Source: Megaleporinus macrocephalus (lineage: Eukaryota; Chordata; Actinopteri; Characiformes; Anostomidae). Taken from it: a stretch of DNA of 64,000 nucleotides. The notes under the pieces were generated by a model. The model had not been told where the DNA came from and searched no databases. It worked only from the letters and a program-made list of their open reading frames with translations. Below are positions 11,172-24,544 of the stretch, one piece after another. The translations under genes were made by a program, and so were the position numbers. The stretch's first letter is position 1. Each line of letters starts with the position of its first letter. Location: positions 21,828,349 through 21,892,348 of the forward strand of contig CM038702.1 in the NCBI GenBank assembly GCA_021613375.1, given 5' to 3'.

Positions 11172-14100
11172 ATGGCTCTCGGCATCAAAATGGTTGACCC
11201 GAGTGAAGAGGACAATACAAAGATGACCAGCCAACAGGAACTGTGCACTCCTGACAAAGAGACCCTCAAAGACCCATGTTGCTCTGTTCTTAAGGTATGT
11301 GTGTGTACTAGGTTTATGCCACATTGTGGGGACCAAACCTGGGGATATATTTATGTTGTGGGAACCTTAGGTCCTTATGTGACCACAAGCCGGTCAAATG
11401 ATTAAAAAAAAAAAAAAACAGGATTAACATTAACGTCACACTTAGGGTAAGAGTAAAGTGAGACTTAAAAATAAGGTAAGAGTAAAGTTAGACTTAAAGA
11501 AAAGGTAAAAGTGAAGTGTTAGTATTACGGTAAGGTTGTGGTTAATGTTAGGGGTAAGGTTAGGTTAAGGTAAGGATGAGGTTAGGGTAAGGATAAGGTT
11601 AGAGTAAAAGTTAGGATTAAGTTGCTGTTAAGTTTAAAATTAGGATTAGAGTGTGACTAAGTGTAAAGTTAAAGTTAGGGTTACAGATAGGGTTAAAGTT
11701 AAGGTTACAGATAGGGTTAAAATTAGAGTTAAGGTTAGAGTTAAAGTTAGGTTTAGGGTTAGGGTAAGGATAAAGTTTGGGTTAAGGTTAATGAAAGGGT
11801 AAGGTTAGGCTTTAGTTTCAAATCAGGGTTAAGGTGAGGCTAACAGTAAGGTTAAAGTCAGGGTTACAGTTAGGGTTAAACTTTAGAATTAATGTTAAGC
11901 TGGTAGTTCTTGTGAAGTATGCAGGAAATGAATGTCTATATACTAGCTGCACAGTTCACAGAAAAAAGCCAGAGGGTTAATTATCCTAATTGTTCTTCTG
12001 TGAATCCTGTAGATGTTCATCATGTCCTTGTCCTTCGCCTACTTCTCCAAGGCTTTATCTGGAACCTACATGAAGAGTTCTATCACTCAGATAGAGAGAA
12101 GGTTTGATCTGTCCAGCTCGCTGGTTGGTGTCATCGATGGCAGCTTTGAGATGGGTAAAAAACTGTGTGTTATCAGAAATAATGTACAGAAATACACATA
12201 ATAACAAAAATATTATTATATATTTAAATTCAGGGCATCTACTGAGAGAGTAATAAACCAATACGTATTGTATTGAGTTGTAATGTGTTGTAATGTATTG
12301 AGTAATTTCAGTTGAAACGTGGCTGTGCCAAACCCTAACCAACTTGTGAAAATATAGCATTTCTTTAAATGTTTTCTTTGCACCAGTGAAGAAACACAAT
12401 GCTGTCCTGTGTTTTCATGTCACTGTTGGATTACAAAGAGCTTTGATGTTTAATGTTTAGTGTTTTTGAGATTTTGCTCAAAATGAGCTAAAATTGTTAC
12501 CACCAAAACAGCCACTACCAAAACATTAGGTTCAATTTTGACATTATTCTTATTGTATTAGTAATGAAAAAATGAAACGTTTGATCATTTGCATTAACAA
12601 AACACAAATAATTAAGGTATATTTAATTAATTAGTGTTACTTTATGGATTTTAGAAATGTTTTGAACTCTGACTTTGAACCTCTTTGGTAGAATAATGGA
12701 TGCAGGTGTTTCTGATGTGCTGATTTTCTGAACTGCTGTCCTGTAGGTAACCTGCTCTTTCTGGCTGTAGTTAGTCATTTCGGGGCTAAGTTACACAGAC
12801 CCAGGCTGATCGGCTCAGGTTGTTTTCTGATGGCTGTTGGCTCTGCTATCACAGGGCTGCCACACTTCTTCATGGGAAGGTACAGTTACATCAGCAGAGA
12901 TTTTGTCGGCTTTCCTGTACCTCTGTGTTTGTTGTTTGAAGAGGGCAACATTATTGTGGGAAAAGTCTATCCTTCATCTGGGCTTTCTTTTCACAGATAT
13001 AAATATGACACAGTTATTCAAGGCTCACCGAATGAAACGCTCAGTATAATGGCCTGTCAGAACCCAGCAGTGCAAAGCGATTACCTGGATATACAACAGG
13101 AATCTTTAAGGAACGTCAACACAGGCACGTTGCTGGTACTTTTGAGGCCCTAAGGCATTATGATTGATCTATCATATAAAGAAATATAAGGTTTTTCTTT
13201 GGTGAAAAACAGCTGTAATATATTTTTGTGAATCTAAGCGGAACAGGGCTTTTGGTTTGTTGCAGACTCAGACTGTGTGAAAGAGGCTGGCTCCTACATG
13301 TGGGTTTACGTGTTCCTGGGAAATGCCCTGAGGGGGATAGGAGAGACACCAGTCACTCCCCTCGGCATCTCATACATTGACGACTTTGCATCAGCGGAGA
13401 ATTCAGTGTTTTACATAGGCAATGCTTTATGTTTTCTCCAGATTCCAAACACAAATCACAGAAAATGTCACAATAACAAAACCATGGGAAACTACCAGAC
13501 GGGAGGCCTGGGCTCCAGCACAATTTGGTGATTTCACTGCTTAAACACAACTGATTTAACTCATCAGTTAAAAGTTCGGTTTAGCTGGAGTGTTGGAGCA
13601 GAGGAATCAGTAAACTGTGCTGAACTCCACTCCTCAGTTGCCCACATTTGCTATTACCACATGTAATAATTTTTTATCTATTGCATAAATACTTTTAAAC
13701 ACTTTATTTCTTATACATTATTTTATCTCTTAAAATAATGTTTAATTTTGTCTGTTTTTTTGTTTTTATTTTGTGTGTCACAATGTTCTGAAACAGCTTG
13801 TCTCCAAACGATTTCACTGCTTGGTCCCATGTTTGGCTTCCTGATGGGTTCCATGTGTGCCAAACTGTATGTGGATATTGGATTTGTGGATGATGGTAAG
13901 TACTCGATTTGACTGAATTGTGTAATATTATTCTGGTGTCTCATGTGAATGTGAAATTATTGCATCATACCCCAGTGGTCTAATCACATTTTTGGTTAAT
14001 ATACTAAGTGAAGTCTTGCTTTAAGAGAACACAATTTAAACACTTTCTGCAAATTGTAGCAAACACTTTATACTCATTTGCCACGTTTTCATATTGAAAT

Positions 14101-17100
14101 TTCTTCCAATATGTTTCAGCAAATAGGCAATAAATATGCATTAAAATGTTTTCTGTAAAAGTTGTAACATGTAACATCAGCAGGGGCAGCAACACCTATG
14201 CATACCACTGTATTAACTAAAGAAACATTCCAATAAAATCTTATAGGAGTGCTGAAGTAGTCTTTAGATTATCCAGTTTAAAGACTGCTGACATACCTTA
14301 CTGGTGTGAAGGTGTTTACTATATTAAGCAAATATCTTGCATTACTCTTGTGATAGGTGGTATCTCTATAAATATATATATATATGGCTTATGTACATCT
14401 CACTGTGTGCTGTTTAACTAAAGTTTAACTAAAGCCCTATATATGTATATAGCACACAGTGAGATGTACATAAGCTATTTTATACTTACACTGTATAAAT
14501 CTAATCAAACCAAACTTTCAACATAATTTAGTGGATTTATCAAATTTAAAATAAGCTTTTTGCAAATGACTCCCGGGTGAAAGGAGGTAACGGCTTCACC
14601 ACTGAAGGTGAAACAGTAATTACAGTAAGAAAATGGGAAATAAGAAACGAATTGCAGCTTTGTGGAGAGGTATGCGTTGAAACAATTTTATATTGCTTAT
14701 GTTGTACCAAAAAGTACATGGTAAAATAAGACATGCTCTGACAATATGTACTAAATTTAACTGAGGTGTTAAATGGTAAGCATGTTATTTAACTCTTTAT
14801 TCAACTGTTAAACGTAGGCAAACTGCATTAGATCTGATGTTAATCTCGAATACACAATTAAAAAGCAAAAAGCTCTTGCCAGTGTGGTGGAACGATTCCA
14901 TAATCCAATGTGGAGTGATATCCATTCCCAAGCCATATTGACTGACACCAAATGCATTCCCTAATACTAGGTATGGTAGTGAAAGAACATTGATGAAAGA
15001 ACATGAAAAAAATCTAAAATTGTAAATAATAAGTCTCTTTGTAATTTTTCTGTAGACACTGTGACCATCACCCCCAAAGATGCACGGTGGGTGGGAGCCT
15101 GGTGGCTTGGTTTCTTTGTTTCATCCATCATCCTGCTTCTGTCTGGCATTCCTTTCTGGTTCCTTCCTCGTTCTTTACCCAAGCAGGGTGAGGAACAAAG
15201 AGAAGTTCCAAGCACTCCTCAGGGAAACCAGGAGCATTCTGCACAGCCAGCTACCCCAACTATGAAACTGGTCGACATTGCAAAAGGTATATCTCTTTAG
15301 GACTCTAGCTGCAGTAGATACAAACAGTGGCCCATTCGAGTTTTTTTTTTCAAGTTGATTAATTTTACAACTGATTAGCAGTGCTCATTGGTGGATTCTA
15401 TCAAAGTGACTCTTACCTCTAATGTAATGTGAACGTGAAGTAATAGAAGCTATAGTCCCTATGTTGGCTTTGTATTGCCTTTAAGACTTGTGGTTTCTGA
15501 CACTGTATGACATACCTTTATATATAAACATGAACAAAAGTATGTTGCACTGCTACAGCAGTAGTAGGAACCATTGTAAAGTCTTAATTGTGTCCATTTT
15601 GTACAGGGTTTTTTCCTTCATTAAAGAAACTCTTGGTCACCCCTACCTACTTCCTTCTGCTGTGTGGGAGCGTCCTGAATTTCAACTCAATAATTGGCCT
15701 GATCACCTTCAAAGCTAAATACATGGAGCAACAGTTTGGCCAGTCAGCCTCCAGAGCAAACTTCCTCATTGGTGAGTTTCTGTTGTTAAATTGGGCTGCA
15801 AAGCCTATGTTATATATATTTACTTCCACACCCGGAAATGTTTAATGTCAGAGGTGTTGAATCCAAACCCTTCACATGTTCTAAAGAGACATCAAAGGCT
15901 CTAACCATAATGAGAGCCTTTATCCAAAAATGGATACTGCAACATTAGTAAACCTTCCCAGGGGTGGTCAGCCTACCAAAATCTCACCAATAGCACACTG
16001 ACAACTAATTCCAGGTCACAAAAAACGCAGACAAACATCTAAAAAACTGCAGACCTTAATTAATGGATCCATAGGATAGCTGCAAGACCCAAAAACCATT
16101 GCTGACCAAAAAGTATGAAGTAGAATGTACACGCATCAGTTCATAACCTAAAGCTCAGGTGCAGTTGAGTTATGCAGCAGGACAATAATCTGAAAGCAAG
16201 TCCACCTGCTCAAATGGCTCAAAAAATCAAGAGTCCTGATTTAAATCCCATTGAGTTGCTGTGACAAGACCTTAAACAGAAAATCCAGTAAAGCCAAATT
16301 GAAACAATTCTGCCAACAAAAGTTGGTCAAAGTTGCAGTTAACCAAGCAAAAGCAGTTATTAATTACTTTTTTACATGGGTGATATGAGTTTTGAATAAA
16401 TGTAATGATCATTCAAATGTTGTCTTTATATTAAATTAAAATTAATTGGATTATCTAAAACATTTAGATGTGAAAAATCATGTCAAATACTCAAATACTT
16501 TTTCAAAGCTCTATAACAAAAAAAAAACATAAAATATTTAATTACAACCTCTCTTATTACATCTCAGCAAAGCTTCACTGCCCACTCAAAGGACCCTTTT
16601 TGCTCGTGTGCAAGCGAAAGTGTGGTGAAACATTTCGAGGTCTGATATTAATGTGAAATACAGTAATGGGCAGAAGCCTTGGCCAGTCTAGGACGATGAT
16701 ATGTAAAGATATTTATTTGGTCAGTGTGCATTCATTTGTTTAGAAAAGCAGCAAGACAATACTACGTCAGAAAACTTTTCACATTATTTCCCCACAGGTG
16801 TGTTGAATCTGCCAGTGGTTGCTGTGGGGATCTTTTTGGGTGGTCTGGTGATGAAGAGGTATAAGCTGAGTGTGGTTTCTGGAGCTCAGCTCTCCTTCCT
16901 CACCTCCTTCTCAGCCTTCCTGCTCATGCTCCTGCAGTTCGGCACCAAGTGTGACAACCTGCGCATGGCTGGCCTCACTGTGTCCTACAATGGGTGCTGT
17001 ATACCATAAGTCCTTTGTTTAAATCGAAAGATTTATTACATGCATAGTTCAGTTCTTAAATGCTTCAGGATTGCTCTTTAATTTCAGTCCTTGCTTGTGC

Positions 17101-20100
17101 ATATCGCTTAAAGAAAATCAAAACATACATGATTTTCTATAAATGCAGACAACAAACCAAGACCCAATTACAATCCAAACTCTTTGGGGTTACTAGGTTA
17201 ACGCTGCAAAAAAGCCACTCTAAAGTCAATAGTCGAACCATTCCCATAAATACAGACACTGAATGTATCTCAATCTGATAAAACTGCATCAGAATCTCAA
17301 TTCAGCTCCAGATTATCATCCACTAGTGATTCTCCGGACCCACCTGCAATATACACAACCACTGAGATAGAATATCTCAGCCCTTCATTTTTGTAGGTTT
17401 ATTGTTATTTGATATTTCTTCTAAACTATTAAAACTGGATGTACTGAGCTAACATTGTCCATGTAGTGATTTTACAACACTCCCCTGCACTCCAGCCTCA
17501 AAGCAGTAATAATCAAGTTCAATTTCAATCCATTATGGAACACACTTCTTTTTCAAAATTCCATAACACATGGGAATGATTATAAAACATATTTACTTAT
17601 GCACATGGACTAGTCTGTAGCTCTCACAGGTGGGGAAGCTGTTAAAATAATTTAAAGTCACTATTGTGAGCCTTATTTTGATACATTTTTGAGAATGAAA
17701 TATAATTTAATTTGTGATTTTCATTTAAGGTTTACTTTAAATCAGTGCATGTTTACAATGCATATATGCTATAAACAGAATACATAGTAGGTGTGTTTTG
17801 CATGAATCACTAATCCCAGTTTTTGTTATTACTGTCAGCCATACCTATCCTAACCCTAAATGTAGTCAATCAGTAAAGACGTGTCTGGCAACTTGACACA
17901 CTTTAAATTTCACTGAGTTACTAGATAATCTCCAGTTTACTTGATTATATTGGAATTAGATTTTTAGGTTTCTTATATGTTTAACTTGCTGATATTTATG
18001 TAAATGTACAAAAGTACATACCAAATTTAGGTATCAAGAAGGCTGCTACTACTGTTTTAGCTACAGGCTATACTTCATTCAGAACCTGAAATAAAAAGCG
18101 AATCCATTTGTGATTGCTTGACTGCTCAATGTAGGTTGAGGTGAGTTTGTGATAATGGATGCATGCAGTTTGCTCAATATTAATTGGTGTAAAACATTGG
18201 CCATTTAGCTCCATTGCAATAATCAAGAAAAAGATTTTACATATTAAACATGTTTTGGCTGACTGAATACATTTATGGTTACTGCATTAACCAGTATCTC
18301 TAAATGGTCAGTTCAACAGCAGACTAAGTAGTGTAGATATTTAAATGGTAGTGATCATCCTCCGTATTTGTATTTTTATTGCACACTTCTAACTTGTGAC
18401 TGGTACTTTGTATTTTGCCCCCCAGGACCCAGCAGATTTCACATGATGACCAAACACTGTTCTCGCAGTGTAACCAGAACTGTTCATGTTCTGCAGCAGA
18501 GTGGGATCCAGTGTGTTCTGATGATGGTATTACGTACATGTCTCCATGTTTCGCAGGATGTACGCGCTCCTCAGGACATGGAAGAAACACGGTAAGGGTC
18601 AAAGTGAAGAGGTGAAAAACAACATTATGACCAGGTCTGCACAAAGACATAAAAACAGGAGCAGAGCCCCTGAAAAATATTGTTTGCTACCCCCCAGACT
18701 CTGGGTAAAGAAAACCATTTTGTAATGTGGAGTATCTGTTGTTCTGAATCTGATCTAATAGTTGTATTTTGGTAGATAATACACAGACACTGTGCACACC
18801 AATCTAATAGTGGGACATATTATGGAAAAATTCACTTTTTCAGTGCTTGTACACATACGTTTGGATATCTGGAGTGCCTACCAACAGACAACCCAATTAG
18901 TTTTTTGTGGGTTCAGGGATTCATCAAGTCATTTGGATATGGCTCTCCTTTCTATATCAACTGGGGACTCAGTAAAATAAAACCACCCCCATCTGAGTGT
19001 GTAGAGGATCCGATTCCACACATTTTGTGTAGGGGTCATCCTCTAGTCCTTATTCAGTGGTCACCTATGGGACGCTGATCACTACTTCGTTTTGGTTGGT
19101 GGACTATTATCAGTCCAGCAGTGACACTGAGGTATATAAAAGCTGAAGCAGCACTGATGTGTCTAATCCACTTACACCAGCACAAAACACACTAATACAT
19201 CACCACCATGTCTGGGTCACTGCAGTGCTAGGAATGATCCTTTACCCTTATGGATAAACTGTGATACATTTTGTAGAGTCACAGCACTAAAACATTAAAG
19301 CAGCACTATGCAATATATTTTTTTGTTAGAATTAAAAGAAGTAACACTACTAAGTATTTAGAAAAAGGGCACATAAACATGCTGGGAGTCCATAAAGCCT
19401 ATAAAGCCTAAAATAATAGTAATGAGTTTTCCAGACATATGGCTTTAAAAAGGAACGTCTGGCTCGACGTTTAGGTCTCAAATGCAACATTATACTGATG
19501 AAGATATGATAACAAATAGGTAATTCACTTACATCCTAAGAGTTTCCAAAAACTCTTTCAACATGCTTGCAAAATACAGATTCATCCACTTGTGGGGGTC
19601 CAATGCACAACCTTATAAAATGCATGTTGCATGCAATTATGTATTTCCACCAGAGAGGTCACCAGTGTTGAAGGACAACGTCTGATTCCAACCTGTGTAA
19701 TGAATGTGATTGAGTAACCTGGGTCTGTAAAACTTCAATCAACGAGGTAGCTGTTTAGGAAGGTTGATTTCATGATTAAAGATGAACATACATTTAAAAA
19801 AAGCATTTAGGTGGATATAAAATAGGACAGTTAACCATTGTACCAGAAAAAAGAATAGCTTCACCTTTGTCCCCTTTGTCCACTTCTCCTGTTGTGTTTT
19901 GTCTGCCATACATGTCTGCCAGTCTAATTTGATTATTTCACATGACACTTGAACCACATAAAGTACCTGAGAACAGCATGAAAATCTTATTATGTTAAGA
20001 TTATTAAATAAGAAATACAGATTTTATGAATACATTTAAAATGTTCTGACTTGCCTAGATGGCTGTTTTTGACTCGGTTGAACCCCCTGCCAGTAGAGGG

Positions 20101-23100
20101 CAGCATTTTCATTCAGGTAGCCACAATTTTTACCTTTCTTTCTTTTTTTATACATTTGTTTGTTCCAGGTCTTCCACAACTGCAGTTGTGTATTGAGTCC
20201 TTCACCAGTAGAGGGCAGTACCTCTGTGTCTCTTGGTCAGTGTCCTCGGGGGCCAGAGTGCAGTCGCAGTTTTACCTCCTACATGGCCGTGTCCGTCCTT
20301 AGTTCCTTCATAAATTCTCTGGGGACCACACCCGCATACATGGTCATTATAAGGTGCCGTATCCATTTATAGTTGTAGAAGATATTTTTTGTGAGAGAAA
20401 GAGCTGTACTAAGTGCATGTATTGTAGGTGCATCACTCCTGAGCTGAAGTCACTGGCACTGGGGATTCAGACTCTAGTGATAAGAACGCTAGGTAAGTGG
20501 AAAATAAGTTGCCTGTACAAAGTAAACACTACCCCAGCAAATCATGTAACAGCACTGAGATCCATCTTAAAATTAAAGTAATCAATTAAAAAATATACAA
20601 TATTACCAAAGCAACGCTTTTATTAGAATGATGACATTCATTCTAGGCTAGCTTTCTAGCAATGTTAGATTTTTGTTTGAAATGTTTCTTTAACCCCTTA
20701 AATAGCTTGGACTCACTAATGGGTCAGTTTTAATAGTACACATTACAATAACCTAGGAATAACTGAGACAGTTTGCATTGTAGTCCATGTTACTGAACAA
20801 TAACCCTGAGTATGCAATATGTTAGGGATTTTAAAGGGTTAAACACATGTACTAACTTTTGTCTAACCTATGTAATCTCTCTAATTCAGGAGGTATTCCA
20901 GCTCCGGTGTATTTTGGGGCTCTGATTGACTCCACCTGTTTGAAATGGGGCATTAAAAAGTGCGGTGGTCAAGGCGCATGCCGCATGTACAACTCGGACA
21001 TGTACAGGTGTGTTTTCTTCATTTTAAAAGTAGCTTGTGTGCAAGAAGAGAGTCTTCTGGTGTTTTATTGCTTTAAAGTCCTTTAGTTACTTTATTTAAT
21101 CAATTGTTTTCTCCAGACACTCAATAGTGCAGCATTATCAAATATACTTGCATTATATAGTTTCTATGAGCATGAGACCCATGCTCATGCTCGGTGGGGG
21201 TCATGATGATATACCTACTATGAAAGAGATGAAAGAAGAGGCTGAATTGAGGATGGTCTGTAAGGCCATTAAATACTTCACAATGTGTGGATGAAGAGTT
21301 ATTTTTTATAGTACTGTGCAAACCTTTGGGTACTTTGGGACATTATATATAAAAAGACATTTTTCCAGACAGGAATCTTTTATTTGTTCATCAAAACACT
21401 TTATTTTTAAAACATTCAAATAGTATTAACACAATAAGTAGTAGCTTTACATATGTCAGTGTTTATTTAACCCTTGCCAAGCTTTTTTTGTGGTAACCCA
21501 GTATTATTTACAGTTCTCATCTAATACCTGCTGTGACTGCTCAGTACTTTATTAAGTTAAATCAAGATTGTTGCTGAAGGAATTTAATACACTCATACAT
21601 TGTCTGGGGTGTCCAGGATCAATCTAGAACTAAGCTTTATTTTTTAAAAGGGTGTACAAGATATTGTCTTCTAAAAAGATATTTATGCTACTCTGTATTG
21701 TATTGCTTAATGTTTGTTCTAATGATATCTGGTGTTCTTACTGGTGGAAATACACTTGCTGATAAGATAAAAGCTTTGAAACAATGAGTTTATGTGCCTA
21801 AGACTTGTGCACAGTAGTGACAGAAACTGATGTTGTGATCTTGTTTGAGCTACTGGCTATACTGCTCCCATGATTTCAACTGGTACTGCTCTATATCATC
21901 CATAAGCCTTTAGAGACTGCACAAATACATACACAATGACAAACACTAACTGTATGAACGTAATAAAGTGAAAAAATACATTTTAAACATATATACACTT
22001 TACCCACACTTTATATGTGTTTTGTATTCCTTTAAAACATTAAATCACATTCGGTAAAAAGTTTCTCCTTTGAGAAAACTACAACCCTACTTGGAGTATT
22101 TAAGCTACATTAGAAACTCCATGTCTATGCTGGATTTTTTGATATGGCTAGAATTTTCTTTTTTATGGTTGAAAAGTCTTTAAAAGTCATAGTCAGTAAT
22201 GGCGTCTGTATCTGCTGCACTATTCAACAAAAATTTGAATAAGAAGCTAGAAATAGTTAAACCCGAGAGCAGAGATGCACAAAGGCAGGAAACACAACAA
22301 AAAGTCAAAAACATCCTGCCACAGCAGGAATGAAAAATATTTGTTCATGTTCTAGCTTTAATGTAGCTACTGAAGAAACACTGACTGTTTGCTTTGACAT
22401 TGTCCTAAAGCCTCTGTTTCAGCCTTTGTAGTAAAAGAGATACTACATTTGCGGAAAACTGAGAATGACAATAATTTTTGGCTTTGGGTAAAAAACCACA
22501 GACTTACTTTGAACTGCCTGCAGTTTTATCTTGTAACTCAAATTCAAACACTGGCGTTCTGATAAACTGAAGGCTTCAGGGATAGTAACGGTTGCAGATA
22601 GGTGCAGAGCAGATAATTTGATTGGCCATAAAAAAGAACACTTACCAATTTAAAGGTGTGATTGGATAACCATGTTATCAATCTGGACCAGTTAAGTAAA
22701 AAAAAATACATAAATATAAATCTCATTAAAAAAGAATTGGTCAGTAAGAGGCCTTAAGTTACTCTGGCCTCCTGGCTTCACCTCAGGTAAGCCTCCCCTG
22801 AATGTCCTCTGAGTTATAAAGTCATTAAAGAGTGGAAATATGATTATATATATTTTGTAACCTGTAACTCTTGTTGTCCACTAAATTGACATCATAGGTA
22901 CACACATACACCACACAAACCAGCAAATTCTGTCCAGTGTGGTAGTTTAGTTGTTTTGTCAGTAGTAAAGTACATTAGAAGCAGCTGATATAACTATATA
23001 ACATTGTTTCAGTCTAATATTCGCCTCATTTTCTTTTGATGTAATTTAAATGCACAGGAGTTTTAGTTTTCTATAATTAAGCACACAGTGGTTATAATTT

Positions 23101-24544
23101 TCTGAACTGCTTCTCGAAATCAAGACTTAATTGTCTTGCGATCACAGCTTATTTGTCATTTAATTAATTAAGCTTTTGTTAGCTTCAGGTTACAAGAAAA
23201 TATGTTATGATTTCAGGTCTAACAGTCCAGAAAGCTATAAATTCCTCTTCTCGCTGATATAGAAAGGCTTATATTTTAACTTTTAATCAACCTTGTAATT
23301 TATTTAGCCTACAGCTTTTTGACTGTTGTTATCTCAAAATAATAACTAGTTTTATAAACAGGACTGGGTGTATTAAGCTAAAAGTATAATGTAATACAGA
23401 TTATTCATTACCGTTTATTAATATCTTATAGTTGGATTACTAAAATAAAGTAATATCTTTTGACAGCACATATGTCTAAAACACCTATACCTAATACTTT
23501 TCACAAGGGGGGCGATATTAGCACCTAAATTCGTTTTATGAGCGTCATTATAGGGCAGGAAACAAGCACTTTCAATAAAGGTAGGCTTTAAGATTGAATT
23601 GTTCCAGAAAGATTTTATTCTACACTACAGAATATGCTACTTTAAAAGGAGTGGATATAAAAAAATGCAATGACTACTTAGAGAGTAAATGCTCAAAGTT
23701 GAACGTCACTGTTTGTGGTATGTATGAGTGGTTTAAAGGCAATCTTGTTATTGTTATGTTTTTATAATGAATCTGTATTGTTTTTAATTCAAGGCTATTG
23801 TCCATTTAGTAAAATTGTACATTTGTCAGCTGCTTTAATGGCACTAATTAGCTCAGAAATAAATAAAACACTATTACATACTCTATCACACTCTTCCATA
23901 TTCATCATCTGCCACAGACTGATGAGTATTCATGAAAAGTGAAAGTGTAAATTTAAGTTAGAAGGTCGCCAAATTAGTGCAGCCTTTTATAAAAACATGG
24001 TCAAATCTAACTTAAAATCTAAACTTAAGCGTTGGGAACCAGAGTAAGTAAGTAATATAGTTTAAGTAAATAATATAGTTTAAGTAAGTAATATAGTTTG
24101 GGTAGAATTTGACTAATGTTGTTATGATCTCTGTTTTCCAGAGTAATCTTCCTGGGCCTGATTACATGTTTGAGTGGCTCCTCGTACTTCTTCGTCATAG
24201 CTGTCATTGTGCTGTTGAGGAAACAGTTCAGTAAGGAAGCCATCAGAGCCCTCCAGGAGACCAGACAGGGCCAGCTTGAGCTACAGCCAAAACTGCAGTT
24301 TGGTGAAACGTCAGAACATTGTTCCAGTCCATCACAGCCTGGAGGAGAGAGTTTAGACCCCAGTGAGAGGACAGTTCAGACAACAGAGAGTGAATGCACA
24401 ACTTCACCATCAACAGTGACACCAGAGAGTGAAGGGGTCATTGTCTCTGAACGGGCTAACGGACTAACTGGAGTGGATGGCAACTTAGAGCCTACTTGCA
24501 TAGGACAGCAGGACTCAGAGACCTTGCAGAGGATCCGCCTGTAG
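11172..24544 (+). CDS. SLCO1-family organic anion transporter, complete (gene 2 of 3; 1c1-like)
   Basis: Fourteen coding exons: 11172-11294, 12013-12154, 12747-12879, 12997-13124, 13266-13418, 13797-13895, 15056-15286, 15607-15771, 16798-16993, 18426-18591, 20169-20353, 20428-20492, 20890-21007 and 24142-24544, totalling 2307 bases (768 residues). Landmarks: a CC pair before TM1 (DPCCSVLK), ITQIERRFD and [11 protein letters not shown] in TM1-2, [11 protein letters not shown] in TM4, the OATP signature DARWVGAWW at residues 268-276 before TM6, [13 protein letters not shown] before TM8, and a Kazal-like loop 5 ([24 protein letters not shown]). The methionine at residue 7 has the better Kozak context and may be the real start. 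Introns after 13124 and 13418 begin with GC. The C-terminal tail is about 60 residues longer than in its neighbours. Predicted plasma-membrane uptake of thyroid hormones or other organic anions; subtype uncertain. Confidence 0.93.
11403..11890 (+). repeat. Degenerate telomere-like minisatellite in intron 1 of gene 2
   Basis: About 490 bases of GGTTAAG, GGTTAGG, GGGTAAGG and GGTTAGAGT variants follow an A-run at 11403. They are loosely related to TTAGGG but never form a clean array. The upstream text GTGGGGACCAAAC near 11327 and TATGTGACCACAAG near 11375 belongs to a fish dispersed repeat that often carries such tracts. The G-rich strand is the transcribed sense strand. Confidence 0.8.
14387..14475. 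repeat. Perfect 25-bp inverted repeat (hairpin) in intron 6 of gene 2
   Basis: GCTTATGTACATCTCACTGT continuing to 14411 is the exact reverse complement of 14451-14475. The 39-base loop carries GTTTAACTAAA twice. An AT run (14370-14385) precedes the left arm. It could be a small MITE or a pre-miRNA-like hairpin; no protein is encoded. Confidence 0.85.
15940..16515 (+). mobile_element. Tc1-like transposon relic with transposase fragment, in intron 8 of gene 2
   Basis: A frame from 16172 reads MQQDNNLK, then [11 protein letters not shown], a stop in place of the usual tryptophan, then QDLK. This is the C-terminal catalytic part of a Tc1/mariner DDE transposase (pattern QQDN...[13 protein letters not shown]). 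Upstream text (AAACCTTCCCAGGGGTGG, GCAGACCTTAATT, CCACTGCTGACCAAAAAG-like) matches the order of an abundant fish Tc1 family with most of the middle missing. It is internally deleted, contains stops and is dead. Limits approximate. Confidence 0.75.
18990..19250 (-). repeat. Dispersed DNA element related to 1883-2223, opposite orientation
   Basis: The text ACACCAGCACAAAACACACTAATACATCACCACC near 19175-19210, followed by TCACTGCAGTGCTAGGAATG, is the reverse complement, with changes, of the interior of 1883-2223. It lies in intron 10 of gene 2. Terminal repeats were not resolved. Confidence 0.55.

Noticed and set aside
13266..13531. Unspliced end of gene 2 exon 5 (frame continuing to a stop at 13529)
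   Set aside because: The text after 13418 has no similarity to OATP proteins, while splicing at 13418 to 13797 restores the conserved TM5 sequence and the full frame.
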